A stretch of 64,000 nucleotides of DNA from Paenibacillus_E allorhizoplanae. Its GTDB lineage: Bacteria > Bacillota > Bacilli > Paenibacillales > NBRC-103111. The position numbers and the translations under genes were made by a program. The stretch lies in assembly GCF_927798215.1 (NCBI RefSeq), contig NZ_CAKMMW010000003.1:372001-436000 (forward strand), read 5' to 3'. Under the pieces are notes generated by a model. It worked only from the letters and a program-made list of their open reading frames with translations. It searched no databases and was not told where the DNA came from. Of the stretch, positions 51,770-60,193 are shown piece by piece. Position 1 is the stretch's first letter; each line of letters starts with the position of its first letter.

Positions 51770-54700
51770 ATGGGGGGCGTTAAAATAGTTAAAGAAGCTA
51801 TTGAGTCCGTAGGTATCAAAAAAATCAAGGAAATTGAAATTAATTATTTATATGGGAATAAATTTGAGCTGTCTTTCGATAAAGACGAAGATGAGCATGA
51901 AAGAGAGGATGAACTCAAGCCCTTTCTTGAAAGTATTGATTGGAAATGGGCTGAGGAAGTGAAAATAAAGTTGTACAACGGAAGTAAAATAAAAATTGAA
52001 TTTGATGTTGATGACAATCAACATCATGGTAAACGGGGTCGAGCAGGTCCGACTGGTGCTACTGGAGCTACTGGATCTACAGGTGTAGCAGGTGCTACTG
52101 GAGCTACCGGATCTACTGGTGTGGCAGGTGCTACTGGAACTACCGGATCTACTGGTGTGGCAGGTGCTACTGGAGCTACCGGATCTACTGGTGTGGTAGG
52201 TGCTACTGGAGCTACTGGATCTACTGGTGTGGCAGGTGCTACTGGAGCTACTGGAGCTACCGGAGCTACTGGTGTGGCAGGTGCTACTGGAGCTACCGGA
52301 TCTACTGGTGTGGCAGGTGCAACAGGCCCTACAGGTGCTACAGGTGTGGCAGGTGCTACTGGAGCTACTGGAGCCACTGGTACAACAGGTGCTACTGGAG
52401 CAACAGGTGGCACAGGCGCTGCAGGCCCTTCCCAGTTACTTGTGAATCAGACGGCATTTGTCGATTCTATGTATGGGAACAACGCAACAGCCATGCTTGA
52501 TGACATGACCAAGCCTTGGCAAACGGCAGCTGCGGCTGTGGCTGCCGCTCCTTCTGGCACAACAATCGTAGTACGACCCGGATCGTATACAGAGACGAAT
52601 TTGGCTAAAGACGGGATCAGTTGGGTATTTGAAAAGGGTGCCATAGTCACAGCAGTTGCAAATCTTTTTGATGATCTAGGAACCGCGATTGATTTTGACG
52701 TGCTTGGAGAGGGTGTGTTTCTGACCAATGGGGCAACAACTGGTGGCAGTTCCATTCTCCAAAGCACAGGTGCCAGCACGATCCACTTTGATTGTGAATC
52801 CATGAGTGATACGGTAGGCAATACGATCAATCTCGCCGGAGGCGGCAATTACACCATCAACGTCCAGGAGAGTATCACGAACGGTATCATTGGAGGTTCC
52901 GCGCTTGTGATTTCAAGCGGAACGTTATTTATGAAAGCTTTTGAAATTACGAACGACACCAACGGTACAGATGACCTCATCATGTTTGCGGGGACAGATC
53001 CGATTAGCGTGAATCTTGAAGCCACGATGATCACTAGTGGGGGCAGGGCTGTCGTTGTGAACAACAGTGCTCCGAACCAATTATCGGTTATTACCATGCG
53101 AACCCGAGTTATTCAGACCATTTCCGGGCTCATTATAGATGTCGCACCTGTATTTGCAGGAAGCTTTATCAGCTACTCCATCGCTTTAGTAGGCGTTTCC
53201 CAAGGAGTATCTATCCAAGGCGGGTCGGTTAGTTTGAATTCCTATATTTTGGTCGTGATTAATCAAGGAGCTCCAACACTTGTTCTTGGCGGGTCTGCTC
53301 AATTCACGGGTGATTTTGATAGAATATTTAGTCAAGATGCGTGTATTTTAATGCTAAATGGTGAGGCAGTTATCCATAGCAAAACTATGAACTCCTTCCA
53401 GACAATGAGCCCAGTCATCGATCTTCAAGGTGGTCAAATGAGATTGCAGGTGGATCTTATTTCCAGCGAGTCTGGCTGTATTCAAGTGACTGGAGGCAGT
53501 CACAAGCTGACTGTTATGCAGATGTCGACCAATGGACAGGCGGCTCCGGCAGTCCGAGTGGCCAATAATAGCAACTTATTTCTCAATTTCCAAGAGATTA
53601 CCGGCTCTGTTAATGGACTTATTACTGTGGAGACCGGTGGCAATTTGAATATGATCGGAGATCGCATCACCACCAATGATAGCGGCAGCGGTTTAAAGAC
53701 AGCCTTGCTGATCGTGGATGGTCTAGTCGATGCAAACGTTAATGTGATCTCTGCATTTGGAAGCTGCATCCATCTATCGTCCGGCGGCAACCCCAATCTG
53801 CGTTGTTACGTAAATGAGCTATTCAGCACAGTGAACCCAGACCCTATATATGCGGGAACTAGCTTAATTCTTCAAGAAACAGGCAACGCCATCATTCGAT
53901 TCAATCGGATGGATGCTTTCTTTTCATCGCAAATGATACGAGTCATAAATGGAAATCTTGAAATAGATGGAGAGCTTATATTCAACACCTTTGCCCCCTC
54001 CACGGGAATTGTGGTTTCCGGAGGGACTTTTAACGGCAACATCAACAGAATTCAAATGGGCACCCGTGCATTGGAGGCGAGCTTGGGCTTCGTAACGCTC
54101 ACATTTGTCGAGATTTCAGTGTTTCAACCCGACTTAGAACGCATTATCATCGCTCTCAGTGGAAATGTTGCAGCCCGAATCGTCGGCGATTTAATTCAGG
54201 GTGGTACGGATTATGCAGGTATTGTTGTTTCGGATACGGCATTTCTCGAGGCGCATATCAACGAAATGAGAGTGGGCGGTACTTGTCTTCAATATAATTC
54301 TACAGCATCTTCAAACTTCTTCTTCGATGTGCTAACTGTTGTGGGCGGTGTAACGCTAACGGATACAGCTGCCATTGCTATGACCACCGGTACCTTACAG
54401 GTAAAGGGAAGCCGGATTGAAAATGGAACAGGACTTATCACTGGATTCGGTATTCTCCTTGCTAATGATGCCAATTTTATTGGAGATATTGATTACATTC
54501 GCTCTTCGAACAACGGACTGCGAACCTCCAGCACAGGCAGAGTTCAACTATATGCAGATGAGGTAGAGTCGTTTGATGTGGAAACCATTAATATAAACAA
54601 CCTGCCTAATGGTAACTCTGCGGACTATACGTTTAAAGGTTTATATCGAACCTTTGGTCCCACATCAACGGTTATAATTGACAGTACAGCAGCACCGCCA

Positions 54701-54874
54701 AACGTACTTCGGTTCATCAATACGACTCTTATTAGCAACGTGTCCCCTTGCATATTCTCGACAGTTATAGTAACAGTCAAGAACTATGGCATTCTTACAT
54801 CCACGTTTCCAGGGGATCCTAATGTCATATTCCTATTCCCCTTATCCGTCAATACTAATCCCGCAGTTAATTAA
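51770..54874 (+). CDS. Collagen-like repeat protein with giant beta-helix-like C-terminus
   Basis: A 1034-residue protein in three parts. Residues 1-86 hold a duplicated beta unit (EIEINYLYGNKFELSFDKDE and EVKIKLYNGSKIKIEFDVDD) ending in acidic/His residues. Residues about 87-221 are uninterrupted Gly-X-Y, mainly GAT/GST/GVA. Residues about 222-1034 are Asn/Gly/Ile/Val-rich short strands with right-handed beta-helix character (TIVVRPGSYTE is a common opening). There is no signal peptide or LPxTG. Gly-X-Thr collagen stretches without a secretion signal are typical of BclA-type exosporium filaments, so a spore-surface role is inferred. ATG 51770 has AAAGGAGG upstream. A terminator follows directly. 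Confidence 0.85.
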   Translation: MGGVKIVKEAIESVGIKKIKEIEINYLYGNKFELSFDKDEDEHEREDELKPFLESIDWKWAEEVKIKLYNGSKIKIEFDVDDNQHHGKRGRAGPTGATGATGSTGVAGATGATGSTGVAGATGTTGSTGVAGATGATGSTGVVGATGATGSTGVAGATGATGATGATGVAGATGATGSTGVAGATGPTGATGVAGATGATGATGTTGATGATGGTGAAGPSQLLVNQTAFVDSMYGNNATAMLDDMTKPWQTAAAAVAAAPSGTTIVVRPGSYTETNLAKDGISWVFEKGAIVTAVANLFDDLGTAIDFDVLGEGVFLTNGATTGGSSILQSTGASTIHFDCESMSDTVGNTINLAGGGNYTINVQESITNGIIGGSALVISSGTLFMKAFEITNDTNGTDDLIMFAGTDPISVNLEATMITSGGRAVVVNNSAPNQLSVITMRTRVIQTISGLIIDVAPVFAGSFISYSIALVGVSQGVSIQGGSVSLNSYILVVINQGAPTLVLGGSAQFTGDFDRIFSQDACILMLNGEAVIHSKTMNSFQTMSPVIDLQGGQMRLQVDLISSESGCIQVTGGSHKLTVMQMSTNGQAAPAVRVANNSNLFLNFQEITGSVNGLITVETGGNLNMIGDRITTNDSGSGLKTALLIVDGLVDANVNVISAFGSCIHLSSGGNPNLRCYVNELFSTVNPDPIYAGTSLILQETGNAIIRFNRMDAFFSSQMIRVINGNLEIDGELIFNTFAPSTGIVVSGGTFNGNINRIQMGTRALEASLGFVTLTFVEISVFQPDLERIIIALSGNVAARIVGDLIQGGTDYAGIVVSDTAFLEAHINEMRVGGTCLQYNSTASSNFFFDVLTVVGGVTLTDTAAIAMTTGTLQVKGSRIENGTGLITGFGILLANDANFIGDIDYIRSSNNGLRTSSTGRVQLYADEVESFDVETININNLPNGNSADYTFKGLYRTFGPTSTVIIDSTAAPPNVLRFINTTLISNVSPCIFSTVIVTVKNYGILTSTFPGDPNVIFLFPLSVNTNPAVN
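52055..52432 (+). repeat. 36-bp coding tandem repeat in the collagen-like region
   Basis: Units start with GGTGCTACTGGA and encode GATGATGSTGVA. Units run 52055-52090, 52091-52126, 52127-52162, 52163-52198, 52199-52234, a 45-bp unit at 52235-52279, and 52280-52315, followed by degenerate 9-bp Gly-X-Y units to 52432. The near identity at DNA level predicts length variation between strains. Confidence 0.92.
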
Positions 54875-54891
54875 GTGCATATTACGAACAC

Positions 54892-54922
54892 ATCCGTCGT
54901 TTGATGAGAGGCGGATTTTTTT
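54892..54922 (+). terminator. Terminator of the collagen-like gene
   Basis: ATCCGTC and GGCGGAT (one G-T pair) form a stem with an 11-nt loop followed by seven T, 18 bp after the stop codon. Confidence 0.75.
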
Positions 54923-55039
54923 GTTTTCCAAACCTCGTATTTCTACATATAGGAATGCTGCCCGTTACTTGAACAGGCCGCCCAGTATCTCGGCAACCTG
55001 TGTTATTATTGTGCTATCGTTCTTTCGTTAGTTGAATAA

Positions 55040-55540
55040 TCAACGACATTCTTGTACTTTTTCTAGAATCTCACTAACACATTGTTCAATATTCTTATTT
55101 GAGCAATCAAGGGTATGATCACTGTATTTATTGTATAAAGGGACTCTTTCTTCGTAAACATCCTTTAGACTATTTCCCTTCTTTATAACAATGCCTCTGG
55201 TTGTTACATTTGCTAGTCTTCTCTGAATTTCTTCATAGGGGACATGTAAATAAATAATCTGACCATCCTGTTTTAGGATATTCATAGCCTTTTCTGAATA
55301 TATAACACTTCCACCTGTAGAAATTATGCAATTTTCCAGTTGCAATTCAGACACAGTTCTTTCTTCGATTTCCAAGAATTGTTCGATACCTTCATTATCA
55401 ATTATATCTTGTAACAGCCTACCTTCATGTTGTTGTATAACAATATCTGTATCCACGAAGTCCATTCCTAAAGCTTTGGCAAGTAAAACACCTAAAGTGC
55501 TCTTACCTGCTCCAGACATACCTATAAGAACTATATTCAT
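55040..55540 (-). CDS. aroK: Shikimate-kinase-like P-loop kinase
   Basis: A 166-residue cytoplasmic kinase. Walker A is GMSGAGKST, the shikimate-binding Asp lies in FVDTDIVIQ, FLEIEERTV matches the FRxxE-type segment, STGGSVI is the GG motif, and YEERVPLYNKYSD contains the lid/adenine Arg. It should phosphorylate shikimate for aromatic amino acid synthesis. The R of FRxxE is replaced (FLEIEE), so another substrate is possible. The GTG at 55552 overlaps the ribosome site; ATG 55540 behind GAGGAAG is preferred. It stands alone, away from other aro genes. Confidence 0.75.
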   Translation of the reverse strand: MNIVLIGMSGAGKSTLGVLLAKALGMDFVDTDIVIQQHEGRLLQDIIDNEGIEQFLEIEERTVSELQLENCIISTGGSVIYSEKAMNILKQDGQIIYLHVPYEEIQRRLANVTTRGIVIKKGNSLKDVYEERVPLYNKYSDHTLDCSNKNIEQCVSEILEKVQECR

Positions 55541-55608
55541 ATTCTTCCTCACTATTGCTAATTGATATTGGTTTCGTTAAACCATTCGGCAATCATCATA
55601 AATATCCT

Positions 55609-55934
55609 TCAGAGGTCATTAAACGCCCGTTGAAATAGTTTATGCGGGTATATCCAAAGATTTAATTCATAACCTATGTGGTCTAACATTGAGATGAGAA
55701 AACTCAATGAAACACCGAACAAAATGATATCTTTAAGCCTATTTTTATCAGCTAGTCTCCACCATACAACCCATGGAAAAAAATCATTGGTTTAAAACCG
55801 ACAGCATTAATGTGTTCAGCCCTTTCACTAAAGAGGTCTTCGAAAGATGCCGAAGCGATTGATGGATTTAGAAAAGTAGACCATGATGCAAGAACAGCTA
55901 GTGCGAATATGATACATATCCATTTGGATGCCAC
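55609..55934 (-). pseudogene. Frameshifted small membrane protein (CBO0543-like)
   Basis: Frame 1 opens at about 55934 (hydrophobic MASKWICIIFALAVLASW start) and reads to a stop at 55752. From a run of seven T at 55783-55777 the next frame continues as PWVVWWRLADKNRLKDIILF and LDHIGYELNLWIYPHKLF, ending at 55609. WVVWW-LADKNRLK and D-IG-EL-LW-YP are hallmarks I associate with CBO0543-type multi-pass proteins of Bacilli (tentative). One extra T would join the frames. The 3' part is also short. No ribosome site is seen at the start. It fills most of the 500-bp gap. Confidence 0.55.
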
Positions 55935-56044
55935 AGCATTATACTGATTTATTGTGCTATAATAAATTGATTTATCATTTAACTTTCTTTACGTTCTGGA
56001 AGATAAAAAAAATCTCATGATCTATGATCTTATGGTGATACGTA

Positions 56045-56830
56045 ATGATACAACTGCTTGCTTGTGGTTATAATTTTTTACACGAAGATGGCATCGTCAT
56101 TGATCGGCCGAAAGGCTCAGGCGATTATGCTTTTGTGTTATTTAAGAGCAACACAAAACTAGTGCTTCACGGTAAATTAATGTCAATCGAGAAGAATACC
56201 TATATGTTATTGAATCCTCATACTCCGCACCTCTACGGACATTATGAAAAGCCGTTTATCAATGATTGGTTTCATTGTTCCAGTAACGGCATAGACGCGT
56301 TCCTGACCGAGATCGATTTTCCAATGGATACGCCAGTACGCGCTGAAGATACGATGTTAATCTCCAAATGTATTATGGAAATGAGCAATCTTGTTAGACA
56401 GGCTTCCCCTTTAATGGAGAGAATTCTGGATTGTGAGCTTAAATCTCTCTTAATGAAACTGGTCACCATACACAAACAGACGGCTGTTCATGAGCATAAG
56501 AGCCGATATCTCCTGCCATTCACACAACTGCGAAACCAACTGTATAGTGCACCTAACGTCACATATACAGTAGATATGCTCGCTTCCAGCGTAAATTTAA
56601 GCAAATCTTATTTCCAACACTTATATAAGGAATTGTTCGGGTGCTCCATCATAACGGATCTCATTAAGGCGAGACTGGAATACGCCAAGTATCTTCTCAT
56701 GAACAGCAGCACATCCATAAGTACTATTTCGAGAAAGTGCGGGTATGAGAATGACACTCACTTTATGAGACAGTTCAAAAAATTTGTGGGTGTTACTCCC
56801 AGTCAATATAGAGCTGGAGGGCCAAATTGA
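56045..56830 (+). CDS. AraC-family regulator
   Basis: A 261-residue regulator. The N-terminal half is a degenerate cupin sensor (HGKLMSIEKNTYMLLNPHTPHLYGHY, with the NPHTPHxY motif). The C-terminal double HTH reads YTVDMLASSVNLSKSYFQHLYKELFG and ISTISRKCGYENDTHFMRQFKKFVGVTPSQYR. ATG 56045 has a modest ribosome site (GGTGAT). It is convergent with the GH43 gene and close to the second GH43 gene, so the control of these glycosidases is the likely job. Inducer unknown. Confidence 0.9.
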   Translation: MIQLLACGYNFLHEDGIVIDRPKGSGDYAFVLFKSNTKLVLHGKLMSIEKNTYMLLNPHTPHLYGHYEKPFINDWFHCSSNGIDAFLTEIDFPMDTPVRAEDTMLISKCIMEMSNLVRQASPLMERILDCELKSLLMKLVTIHKQTAVHEHKSRYLLPFTQLRNQLYSAPNVTYTVDMLASSVNLSKSYFQHLYKELFGCSIITDLIKARLEYAKYLLMNSSTSISTISRKCGYENDTHFMRQFKKFVGVTPSQYRAGGPN

Positions 56831-56839
56831 ATACATGAA

Positions 56840-56866
56840 AGGCTGTCGAGAAGATCTCGACAGCCT
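56840..56866. terminator. Hairpin between convergent AraC and GH43 genes
   Basis: AGGCTGTCGAG and CTCGACAGCCT (11-bp perfect arms) enclose AAGAT. Only a short T-run follows on the minus strand and none on the plus strand, so efficiency is uncertain; it may act in both directions. Confidence 0.65.
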
Positions 56867-56878
56867 AAGTATCCTAGA

Positions 56879-58033
56879 TTAGGACTGAACTACAATCTTT
56901 GCAATCACAGTAACATCGATAGCCGTTCTTCCTGGAGTTCCTAAACAAGGAGTACCATCTTCATTCCATGAAATGACTTGTACGTGAGCATGACGATTCG
57001 GGTCTGTCAATGGGCTGCCGATAAGATCTCGGTAAGGTCGTGCATGGAATACGATAAGATCCAAGGCACCATTTTCACACACAGTAAAACAATTATGTCC
57101 AGGACCGTAGTTACTAGTCTCCTCGTTGGTCTGAAATACAGGTGATGGCTGTTTACGCCATGAACGGGCATCCAACAAATCATCTTCCAAAGAAGCTTCC
57201 AGTAATCCCATACAATAGTTGTGATCTGTAGCGCTAGCGGAATAGGTAACAAAAATCCTTCCATCACGCATCAGCACAGCAGGTCCCTCATTCACACGGA
57301 ATCCTTGAATTTCCCAATGATGCTCAGGCTTCGCTATTAATACTTGTGGACCCGAGATCGTCCACGGATTAGCCATCTTTGCGATATACAAATTGCTGTC
57401 CTTTTCCTGGTATTGAGCCCAGATTAGATATTGCTCCCCCCGGTGGTGGAATGTCGTGGCATCTAAGGAAAAGCTTTCAAAATCCAAAAATATCTTTCCT
57501 TTTTCAATCCACTGACCGGTCATGGGGTCGGCATCAGAACACTCCAGGACATAGGGACGAATAGCCCATCTATCTTCAGCCGTTCCTGCTGCAAAATAGA
57601 TGTACCATTTGCCATGGATGAAATGAATCTCTGGAGCCCAGATATGGTTGCCCATCTCCCCCGTCTCATGCTTAACCCAAATTACTGCTTCATGGGCTTC
57701 CCTTAACCCACTAAGCGTTCGCGCCTTTCGAAGAATAATCCGATCATATTCCGGAACTGAAGCTGTAAAATAATAATAACCGTCCGTATGCTTCAGCACA
57801 TGGGGATCCGCCCGCTGGAATATCCAAGGATCCAGATAGGTGATCTCATGCGCTGTCCCTTTTATCTGAAATGTACAGGGTTGTCCCTTTACTTCTAGTT
57901 TAACAGCATCCCATTTTACATTCACCGCAGCGCGTAACCCTTCAATGTATTCGATCTCAACTTGGGCAGGTATTTCCGGTATCTGGTTAACAGGAACGGA
58001 AATTTGAATCTCGGCTGACACTGCATGGCTCAT
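56879..58033 (-). CDS. GH43-family glycosidase (arabinofuranosidase/xylosidase type)
   Basis: A 384-residue protein. The first about 75 residues form a beta-rich (Big_4/Ig-like) segment. The five-bladed propeller shows RADPHVLKHTDGYYYFTASV (general-base Asp), NHIWAPEIHFIHGKWYIYFAAG, SLDATTFHHRGEQYLIWAQ (pKa-modulating Asp) and RVNEGPAVLMRDGRIFVTYSA (general-acid Glu). GGHN-like NYGPGHNCFTV near the end is also frequent. No signal peptide, so it acts on imported oligosaccharides. ATG 58033 follows AAAGGAG; the GTG at 58042 lies too close to it. It diverges from the two-domain GH43 gene. Exact linkage specificity unknown. Confidence 0.88.
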   Translation of the reverse strand: MSHAVSAEIQISVPVNQIPEIPAQVEIEYIEGLRAAVNVKWDAVKLEVKGQPCTFQIKGTAHEITYLDPWIFQRADPHVLKHTDGYYYFTASVPEYDRIILRKARTLSGLREAHEAVIWVKHETGEMGNHIWAPEIHFIHGKWYIYFAAGTAEDRWAIRPYVLECSDADPMTGQWIEKGKIFLDFESFSLDATTFHHRGEQYLIWAQYQEKDSNLYIAKMANPWTISGPQVLIAKPEHHWEIQGFRVNEGPAVLMRDGRIFVTYSASATDHNYCMGLLEASLEDDLLDARSWRKQPSPVFQTNEETSNYGPGHNCFTVCENGALDLIVFHARPYRDLIGSPLTDPNRHAHVQVISWNEDGTPCLGTPGRTAIDVTVIAKIVVQS

Positions 58034-58087
58034 AGTGGGCACTCCTTTATGGCGATTTCATGATTAGTTATCAAATCGTTAAATTTC

Positions 58088-58126
58088 ACTCTATTTAGTA
58101 TAGAGTTATCCATCCGTTCGGGACAA
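58088..58126 (-). promoter_or_regulatory. Promoter and palindrome of the minus-strand GH43 gene
   Basis: TTGTCC (58126-58121) and TATACT (58102-58097) are spaced by 18 nt. ACTCTAT/ATAGAGT (7-bp arms, 5-nt loop, 58088-58106) covers the -10 element and looks like an operator. The 9-mer GGACAATAA at 58121-58129 recurs at 58180-58188. Confidence 0.5.
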
Positions 58127-58213
58127 TAACAGATTCTGCCTAATAACTGATCTATTACACTTCCTTTATCTGAAAATAAGGACAATAAGTCAGTTGAATA
58201 CCATGATAGTCTA

Positions 58214-58242
58214 TTGATCCGTCCATAGGAGTCTCCTATACT
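58214..58242 (+). promoter_or_regulatory. Promoter and palindrome of the two-domain GH43 gene
   Basis: TTGATC (58214-58219) and TATACT (58237-58242) are spaced by 17 nt, 40 nt before the start codon. A perfect palindrome ATAGGAG-T-CTCCTAT (58225-58239) lies between -35 and -10, a classical repressor position. Confidence 0.55.
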
Positions 58243-58281
58243 TTCACTATGATCACTAAAATTGGGTAAGGAGTGTTTCAC

Positions 58282-60096
58282 GTGTCATTGTTGAATCAAG
58301 CCTATATGGGCTATCTTTTAGTACATTTTATCGGGGAACAGCCAGACGGTGAACAAGTCTATTTCTCCTATAGCGAGGACGGTTTACATTGGAAGGACCT
58401 TAACGCCGGTCAGCCAGTACTGTGTTCCGAGTTGGGGGAAAAAGGCGTGCGGGATCCCTTTATCGTACGGTCACCCAAGGACACCAAATTTTATCTGATC
58501 GCCACGGATCTCCGTATTGCAAATGGAAAAGGATGGCATACAGCTGTTAATGCTGGAAGTCGCGACATTATCGTATGGGAATCGACCGACTTGGTGCATT
58601 GGTCCTCCCCTTGGTCCGTTACGGTTGGTCTGCCTAATGCTGGCTGTGTTTGGGCACCGGAATCCATTTATGATGAAGTCTCCGGCGATTTCCTTGTATT
58701 TTGGGCCTCAGCCACGCAGGAACCGCATGAGGAAGAGCGGAAACAAAAGATCTACTGTGCACGCACCAAAGATTTCCGCAGTTTCACAGCGGCTGAACCG
58801 TACATTGAGCGGGATAACCATATCATCGATACGACGATGATCGCGCATAACGGTTACTATTACCGTTATTCCAAAGATGAAACGACCAAAAACATTCGAG
58901 TCGAAAAAGGCACATCGTTAGAAAGAGACGCTTTCACCCCACTGATTGCCCCGGCATTAGAAGCCTTGTTAGGCGTGGAAGGCCCTCAAATCTATAAGTT
59001 TAACGAACGAGAAGAATGGTGCCTCATCGTAGACCGATTCGCAGAAGGAAAAGGTTACCTCCCGCTTCTCACCTCAGATCTGGAAAGCGGTGAGTTTCGA
59101 GTTCTGGAGGATGGCGAGTTCGACTTGGGAACATCCAAGAAACGTCATGGCGGCGTCTTACCGATTACTTTTGAAGAGAGTTGCCGTCTACTCGCGGCAT
59201 TCGGCGACGGCCATCAGGTGCTGCCCGGACAATTTGCCGACCCGGATCTTGTGAAATTCGGTGATCGTTATTACCTCTATCCTACCACCGATGGCTTTGA
59301 TGGCTGGTCTGGCACGCAATTTCGCGCTTTTTCCTCGGATGACTTAAAGATTTGGCGGGATGAGGGAATCATTTTGGATCTTGCTACGGAGGATGTCCCT
59401 TGGACCATCGGTTCCGCGTGGGCGCCTGCGATTGCTTTCAGGAATGACAACTATTATTACTACTTCTGCGGCAAAACGAAAAGCGGAAGCCACGCAATCG
59501 GCGTTGCGGTTGCGAAGACACCTGTGGGCCCATTTCGCGCACAACCTGAGCCTCTTATCTCGATGGAGCAAATGAAGCGTTTGGGGATTCCCATGAGCTT
59601 GACCATTGACCCATCCATTTATGTAGAGGACGACGGCACCGCTTACTTGTTGTTCGGAAATGGGAACCCAACGATCGTACGCCTCAGCGACGATATGATT
59701 AGCATAGCGGAGGATACGATGAGAAATGTGGACGGCCTACACGACTTCCGAGAGGCTGTGACCGTGCTCAAACGAGGAGGGTTGTATCATTTTACATGGT
59801 CATGTGACGATACTGGCAGCGAAGACTATCACGTCAACTATGGCACCGCTGAGCAGTTGTACGGTCCAGTCACTTTCCATTACCCCGTTCTAGTCAAAAA
59901 TAAAGAAAAAGATATGCTCGGCACTGCTCATCATTCCATACTCCAAGAGCCCGGCACGGATCAATATTGGATTGCCTATCACAGGTTTGTAACTCCAACG
60001 ACCCGGTTTAAGCAAGGCAAAGGCTTTCATCGGGAAACTTGCATAGATTCGCTCACATTTGGGGAAGACGGTTTTATACAACCTGTGCAGCTGTAG
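58282..60096 (+). CDS. Two-domain GH43 protein (tandem five-bladed propellers)
   Basis: A 604-residue protein with two GH43-like modules. Module 1 (about 1-300) has GVRDPFIV (Asp about 58), WAPESIYDEVSGDFLVFWAS, IIDTTMIAHNGYYYRY (Asp) and GVEGPQIYK (Glu). Module 2 (about 315-604) has QFADPDLVKFGDRYYLYPT, SAWAPAIAFRNDNYYYYFCG, TIDPSIYVEDDGTAYLLFGNG and FREAVTVLKRGGLYHFTWS, again Asp, Asp and Glu. Both may therefore be active, possibly on different linkages. No signal peptide. GTG 58282 lies eight nt after AAGGAG; the GTG at 58273 overlaps that site. It diverges from the single-domain GH43 gene. Confidence 0.88.
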   Translation: MSLLNQAYMGYLLVHFIGEQPDGEQVYFSYSEDGLHWKDLNAGQPVLCSELGEKGVRDPFIVRSPKDTKFYLIATDLRIANGKGWHTAVNAGSRDIIVWESTDLVHWSSPWSVTVGLPNAGCVWAPESIYDEVSGDFLVFWASATQEPHEEERKQKIYCARTKDFRSFTAAEPYIERDNHIIDTTMIAHNGYYYRYSKDETTKNIRVEKGTSLERDAFTPLIAPALEALLGVEGPQIYKFNEREEWCLIVDRFAEGKGYLPLLTSDLESGEFRVLEDGEFDLGTSKKRHGGVLPITFEESCRLLAAFGDGHQVLPGQFADPDLVKFGDRYYLYPTTDGFDGWSGTQFRAFSSDDLKIWRDEGIILDLATEDVPWTIGSAWAPAIAFRNDNYYYYFCGKTKSGSHAIGVAVAKTPVGPFRAQPEPLISMEQMKRLGIPMSLTIDPSIYVEDDGTAYLLFGNGNPTIVRLSDDMISIAEDTMRNVDGLHDFREAVTVLKRGGLYHFTWSCDDTGSEDYHVNYGTAEQLYGPVTFHYPVLVKNKEKDMLGTAHHSILQEPGTDQYWIAYHRFVTPTTRFKQGKGFHRETCIDSLTFGEDGFIQPVQL

Positions 60097-60104
60097 AAAC
60101 AACG

Positions 60105-60150
60105 AATCGCCGATCAACACCTTGTTTCAAAGGGGTGTTGATCGGCGATT
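60105..60150. terminator. Hairpin between convergent GH43 and PhyH genes
   Basis: 17-bp perfect arms (AATCGCCGATCAACACC and its complement) enclose a 12-nt loop. No T-run follows on the plus strand; the fold can serve both convergent genes. Confidence 0.7.
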
Positions 60151-60193
60151 TGCCATTCTTAATGCTCACTAAGTGGGCAAGCGATCTCTTTAT

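Noticed and set aside
52024..52413. Antisense 129-residue Pro/Val/Ala-rich ORF
   Set aside because: It is the reverse reading of the Gly-X-Y repeat DNA; periodic composition keeps the frame open, and there is no ribosome site.
52055..52432. CRISPR-like array of 36-bp repeats
   Set aside because: The repeats are head-to-tail without spacers and encode GATGATGSTGVA in frame with a good gene.
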